From positions 115,150 to 179,149 of the forward strand of contig VCMS01000182.1 in NCBI GenBank assembly GCA_022539475.1: a stretch of 64,000 nt of DNA. The letters are read 5' to 3'. Of the stretch, positions 59,847 to 64,000 are shown piece by piece. The stretch's first letter is position 1. Every line of letters starts with the position of its first letter. This DNA is from Gracilaria domingensis (Eukaryota; Rhodophyta; Florideophyceae; Gracilariales; Gracilariaceae). The position numbers and the translations under genes were made by a program. The notes below the pieces were generated by a model. It saw only the letters and a list, made by a program, of their open reading frames with translations. It ran no database searches and had not been told where the DNA came from.

Positions 59847-61129
59847 AATGCAGGCCTGATAGAATGCTTTACCTGAAGATCTCTGTTTATGGTTGACAAG
59901 ATCTGCAGTAGACGTGAATATTGTCAAAGAAAAATAGTTGTAAGCTTCTGAGTTGAAGAATCAAACGTTCAAAAGCCTCGGTTCTCGTGACACATATCTT
60001 GATTTGTGGAAAACGGTATTCAGCTGCGCTTTCCGACATTATGGCGACATCGCGGGGACCGTACACAAACGCGCTCGACGCAATAGACTGGCCGTTTCAG
60101 AGATTCCAGGTCATTTGTGGATTACACAGATCCCAAGGGACGCACACTTCTCGGTCTAAACAATTGTTATAATAATCATCTTATAATAGAACATTTTGGT
60201 TCAGAATAAATTTCCCTCTCAGAAGGGAAGGCAGCACCATCTCATACGACGAGGGATAAAGGCAACCATCAACAGCACCACGTTATGAGCGACGCGCGTC
60301 CAGGCAGAGAACGAAGACGGCTATCACAAAGAAACGGTCTGCACGGTCTATGCAACCTGTGGGGGGTATGCCAGGTACTCTGCCATTCTGCCAGAGTAGC
60401 CTTTTATGGAAGACCCCATTATGATGTGCTATTGAAGTCCAACTTCGTAAATCTTCCAATTAGACAACTAGAGAAAATGAACCAACGCAAGTCTTGTTTC
60501 TTGAGGACGGCAGGTCTTGTGGGTGGTGTCCATTTTGCATCGAAAAGGTGTGCAGGTTTGAACAGATCGGCAGTTTCTAACGTACAGCTGTAAGAGACAT
60601 CCTAAGTTTCGTAACAGTACAGAGATTGCTCTTCGAGAGAGACTCTTAAACAGTTGCAGTTCATGTGGAGTCTAAGTGTAACGCAGTTTTTACACCTGTA
60701 AGTGCACAGACTTTTTCCAACACTCTCCAACATCGCAATATCATGGCACCGATGAGCAAATCTGTACAATAATAAACGCATGCAACACGGTGAGATAGAT
60801 ATGTACGTTGTTGAAAACCGAAACAATTCCTTGCAACTCTTTTTCTTTTCTGCACGTCGTACTGCAGACGATCATGGGTCATAACTCCGAACTCAGCTAC
60901 ATGAGAAAAGATCTGCGCTGCCTTCGGGCACCCCCCCCCGTGTGTGACATCATGTCCGATGATCGCTGTGTTACTGACTGGTTCTGTTTCAAAAGCGGTT
61001 GGTCTTATGTCGGCAAGGACAAATATGTGATAGAACCCGCGTCTCGAAACCAGCACACGAATACATCTACCCTCGGTGGCGATGCCAACTAAGCTGTGAC
61101 AATTTGCCACCCGCACCGCCGGCCGACAA
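59847..61129. other. 1.3-kb region without a convincing gene
   Basis: Open frames (e.g. 60285-60593 plus, 60661-61116 minus) match nothing and lack coding character. Probably spacer and the promoter of the RING-like gene. Confidence 0.4.
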
Positions 61130-62080
61130 ATGGACAGCCCTACATTCGTTCAAGAAGGTGAGAATTGCTGTGCCTCTTGCAAGAGCCGACTTCGAGAAGG
61201 CGACGAAGTACGGCGACTGCCTCCCTGTGAGCACTTTGTGCACGAAGACTGCTTTCCTATTGAAGCGGGGCGCTGCTTGATCGACGGACAATTTCTAGAC
61301 CTAGCAAATCTCGCCGAAAACCAATCCTTTCCATTCTCGGAACCAGAGTATTCCCGCTACGACCGTCTTGTTGATGGTCAGTCTCTATCACAAAACTGTC
61401 GGAACATCGCGTGGATTCATTCGCATGAGCTTCAAAACTATAAAGAAGCGGTAAGATGGCTTCGAAAGGCGCTTCGCAAGCAGCCCAACAACGCGAATGC
61501 TATGATGGATCTTGCAGAGTACTTCGAAAAAGGGCAAGGCGTTCCAAGTAACAGCGAAAAAGCCAGAGAGCTTCGAGAGCGTGCCACTACCATCGCTAAC
61601 AACATCATCCTTCAAAATGAGACGTTTATGCGGTTGCACCTGCAGCCAAATCTTGGCAACACGGCGCGTACTTTGAATACATCACAATCGGTAGATATAA
61701 CTGCAGACGTGGACAAACGAAACAACAGGAATGAGAGTGTACACGATCGTCAAGAAGAAGAAGAACATGAGGAAGAACAAGAAGAACGAATGTCGTTTTT
61801 GCGTGAGAGTCAGGAGGATGAACAAGAGCCGGCGGAGGTTACCGTCTTCAATGCTTCAAAACTTCGGGATGAAGCAGGCGATTCATGTAAACACGAGGAG
61901 CATCTTGGCAAAGTCAACATTCCCAGAGTCGCGCAGGATCCAGAAGACAGACGTTCTTCTTCTTCGGATTCCAATATTAGGTCGAATGACATACGCACCC
62001 AGCCGAAGCTCAGCTCGCCGTCAGAGGCGAATACTGGTCGAAGCAGATTCCTGAAACGGTCGCGATGGTGGCGGAGGTGA
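61130..62080 (+). CDS. RING-like zinc-finger protein with Sel1/TPR-like repeat
   Basis: 316 residues from the ATG at 61130. The N-terminus CASCKSRLREGDEVRRLPPCEHFVHEDCF has RING-H2-type spacing for its first zinc ligands (C-x2-C...C-x-H-x2-H-x2-C); the last Cys pair is missing, so it is a partial RING. Residues ~95-165 (NYKEAVRWLRKALRKQPNNANAMMDLAEYFEKGQGVPSNSEKAREL) are TPR/Sel1-like. The C-terminal half is acidic and Ser-rich with an RMSFLRESQEDEQEP motif that is repeated in the decayed copy downstream. May be an E3-ligase-like adaptor, with the solenoid for partner binding; this is inference. Confidence 0.55.
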   Translation: MDSPTFVQEGENCCASCKSRLREGDEVRRLPPCEHFVHEDCFPIEAGRCLIDGQFLDLANLAENQSFPFSEPEYSRYDRLVDGQSLSQNCRNIAWIHSHELQNYKEAVRWLRKALRKQPNNANAMMDLAEYFEKGQGVPSNSEKARELRERATTIANNIILQNETFMRLHLQPNLGNTARTLNTSQSVDITADVDKRNNRNESVHDRQEEEEHEEEQEERMSFLRESQEDEQEPAEVTVFNASKLRDEAGDSCKHEEHLGKVNIPRVAQDPEDRRSSSSDSNIRSNDIRTQPKLSSPSEANTGRSRFLKRSRWWRR

Positions 62081-62482
62081 ACAATATTCGTATTCAGCTA
62101 AAATCAGTCCCATGAAGTTGTCCAAGCAACTTCTCTGCAACAGAGTGAATCTCTACATTTAGTAGCTCACATGCGAATGACATGCGGGCATGCAATGTAT
62201 TGCAGGGTTATCTTTCTGGCACAGTATTTCGAAGTATGATAATGAACTGATCCTACGAAGGTACCTCTCCTGAAAGATTATCTCTTATTGATGACGCAGG
62301 TAAACCCAAGATTGAGTGCCTTTCATGCGCATATGCAGATGCTGTAAGATTACGTAAGGTTAAAACACCATTCATTTATGACTTTCAACAGTTTTCGAAG
62401 AATCCGAGTGTCAAAGTGAATACCAGGGGTATCAGGATACGAGCGCCATTGCAATTATCCAAAAGAAAGCCAAGCAAGATTT

Positions 62483-63170
62483 ATGGTAGCCCTCTACCCT
62501 TGGTATGCCAAAATTTGCGGGAAGGCGTTCGTGGCGATACCTGTAGCCGACGAAGCTCCGAGGAGCTGCCACTCCAATCATAGCGATATCAAGGTTCAAA
62601 GCGCGACGTTTTTGCGCTTGCACCCACAATCACCTCTTGGCAGCACGGTGAGCGGATTAAAAGCAACGCCATCGCAAGACATCCCCACCGAACCGCATGA
62701 GATGATTTGCGAAGGTCCCCTACATGGACAAGAAAGAGAGGAAGGACGAATATTGATCTCACGTGAGAGTCAAAGAGATACGCAAAAGCTGATACAGGTT
62801 GGGAACAAAGATGCTCCAGTGCCTATGACAAAAGAACAGGCTGCAAAAGAGCGAATATCGTTCTTGCGTGAGAGTCAAGAGGATAAGTCAAGAGGATGTG
62901 CAAGGGCTGATACAGGTTGGGAACACAGATGCTCCAGAACCTGTGAAACAAGTCAGCGACTCGGAGGAACGCGACGGAAATCTCCCTGTCAACGTGAATA
63001 ACACCATCTCCAGTGTGGCGCAAGAAACAGACGACGGAAGTTCTACTTGTTCGGATTATGATACTGCGCCAATTAACATATTCCCTTCGGTAGCAAAACG
63101 CCCGCGGTCGGAAACATCTAAGATATATAATATTTCTCATCGTAGTCCAGTAAGTGTAGTACGGCTACGC
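62483..63170 (+). pseudogene. Decayed copy of the C-terminal half of the RING/Sel1 gene
   Basis: Segments FLRLHPQSPLGSTVSGL, QEREEGRILISRESQ, RISFLRESQED and (after a frame change near 62870) QETDDGSSTCSDYDTAPINIFPSVAKRP follow the order of FMRLHLQPNLGNTARTL, QEEEEHEEEQ, RMSFLRESQED and DPEDRRSSSSDSNIRSND in the gene at 61130. The RING and Sel1 parts are absent. It also has an internal duplication: a block of about 65 bp at 62762-62826 (SQRDTQKLIQVGNKDAP) recurs at 62871-62942 (SQEDVQGLIQVGNTDAP). Confidence 0.65.
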
Positions 63171-63759
63171 AGTTTTTTGTTGTCGGCGAGCTCGACGGAC
63201 ACATATGCACGCCGCCTTGTCGCCCTCATGCGCTGTCGAGCCTCGCCAACGTCATCGCAGCTCTGCTCTCGCCGCGTCTTTAGTCCGACAAACTCCTTCC
63301 CATTCCCACCCGGGCAGCAGGCCCGTTTTACGAAAACGGGTTCTGTGCGGGACTAGCAGGGGGAAGTACCGCGACGGCAGAGCTTCTGTTTCGTCATCGC
63401 CGTTTCTTCCCAAACCCAAAGATCTATCCGCTGCTACGCGATCAGCGATAACGACACTTTGTCCGGTGCTCAAGATCATCTAGATTTTTCTTTCGGAAGT
63501 TCCCAGTTCGAGACGGACCCCAGCGTCCTCGCTTACGTGAATGACAGAGCCACGCGCAGATACTGACTCATTTTTAGTGAACTCTTGCATTGTTCGCAGT
63601 ACGTGTAGCCTCAAAAGTTGTTTCATGAACGCCGATATCCATTCTATCAGAGCCGAGCACGTACCTTCACTTGAGTCAGATACGGCTGATGAAATTGATA
63701 GTGCATCAAAACATTTCAGATCAATTCAATCCATTCGCGATCCGCAAAGATACTAATCT
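63171..63759. other. Intergenic region
   Basis: About 0.6 kb; no convincing gene. Short open frames on both strands are not supported. Confidence 0.4.
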
Positions 63760-64000
63760 TGTTCCTCAAGCGATGTATCCAAGTGTTTGAAATCCAAATC
63801 ACAGCCTGCTCGTGCGCGAATAAGCCAGTCTTCATCACCCTTGAACATCTCCCGCATTCTCCCTGCATCGCCCAATCGTTCAGATGCAATAAGACACGCA
63901 TATTTGAGTTCCCAGATTTGCGTCTTCTCCGCGACCTGCGCTATTGTGTCTATGGCATCGGGATTGCCAAGCTCTGCAAGCGCCGTCACGGCACCCGCTT
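63753..64000 (-). CDS. HEAT-repeat protein of the phycobilin-lyase type (partial, C-terminal end)
   Basis: The frame enters from the right edge (AGAVTALAELGNPDAIDTIAQVAEKTQIWELKYACLIASERLGD) and stops at 63753. The repeating A-x-x-A-L-A-x-L-G-x-P-x-A pattern followed by W-E-L-K-Y-A-x-L-x-A is the PBS-lyase HEAT-like repeat of CpcE/CpeY/CpeZ and NblB. These attach or handle bilins on phycobiliproteins, in keeping with a red alga. Only the last ~80 residues are seen, so the subfamily is undecided. Confidence 0.6.
   Translation of the reverse strand, partial: AGAVTALAELGNPDAIDTIAQVAEKTQIWELKYACLIASERLGDAGRMREMFKGDEDWLIRARAGCDLDFKHLDTSLEEQD

Noticed and set aside
60661-61116. 151-codon minus-strand frame
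   Set aside because: Cys/His/Arg-rich with no ordered motif; likely chance.
1-64000. CRISPR array, bacterial operons or rRNA genes
   Set aside because: No spaced direct repeats, no Shine-Dalgarno organised operons and no rRNA-like sequence seen.

Overview
The window is nuclear DNA from a eukaryote, most likely a red alga and probably an intron-poor florideophyte of the Chondrus type. I infer this from compact, mostly intronless genes for eukaryotic machinery (class I HDAC, OLA1, a TIMELESS-like protein, an RRN7/TAF1B-like pol I factor, a dynamin with five introns), together with a thylakoid-lumen PSII-type protein with a twin-arginine signal and, at the right edge, a HEAT-repeat protein of the phycobilin-lyase (CpcE/CpeY/NblB) type. 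The species assignment is inference.

Layout. 1-7.3 kb: an unusual module. A beta-class (DPPF) DNA amino-methyltransferase on the minus strand faces a ParB/sulfiredoxin-fold-like ORF and a 2-oxoglutarate/Fe(II) dioxygenase-like ORF on the plus strand. Between them is a nested palindrome with 88-bp perfect inverted arms and TTAGGG-containing inner palindromes. Several reading frames in the module are broken or perhaps spliced. 7.5-9.4 kb: two tail-to-tail paralogous HAD phosphatases of trehalose-phosphatase type, one lacking the nucleophilic Asp. 10-18 kb: a ketopantoate-reductase-like protein, a ribulose-phosphate-epimerase fragment, coiled-coil proteins, an APH-type kinase, and a 1.4-kb stretch without a convincing gene. 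18.3-24.4 kb: a 2027-residue membrane protein with about 20 Sel1-like repeats.

25.7-33.6 kb: a dense housekeeping block (OLA1, F-box-like, BTB/BACK with a frame break, aquaglyceroporin, RRN7/TAF1B-like). 33.6-37.1 kb: a graveyard of non-LTR retrotransposon 3' ends, two of them forming an inverted pair. 37.1-51.7 kb: divergent HDAC and MED16-like genes (both tied to transcription), a small predicted organellar protein, and a TIMELESS/Tof1-like fork-protection protein. 52-57 kb: tandem tail-anchored DUF4336-like paralogs, a frameshifted SAM methyltransferase and, divergent from it, a lumenal PSII-like protein. 57-60 kb: a six-exon dynamin-like GTPase. 61-63.2 kb: a RING-like/Sel1 protein followed by a decayed copy of its C-terminal half. 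63.7-64 kb: the HEAT-repeat gene, cut by the window edge.

Most neighbours are independent transcription units, often divergent pairs sharing 0.2-0.5 kb of intergenic DNA. The clear exception is the methyltransferase/ParB/dioxygenase module, whose parts plausibly act together on DNA bases. It is the best candidate here for an undescribed system.
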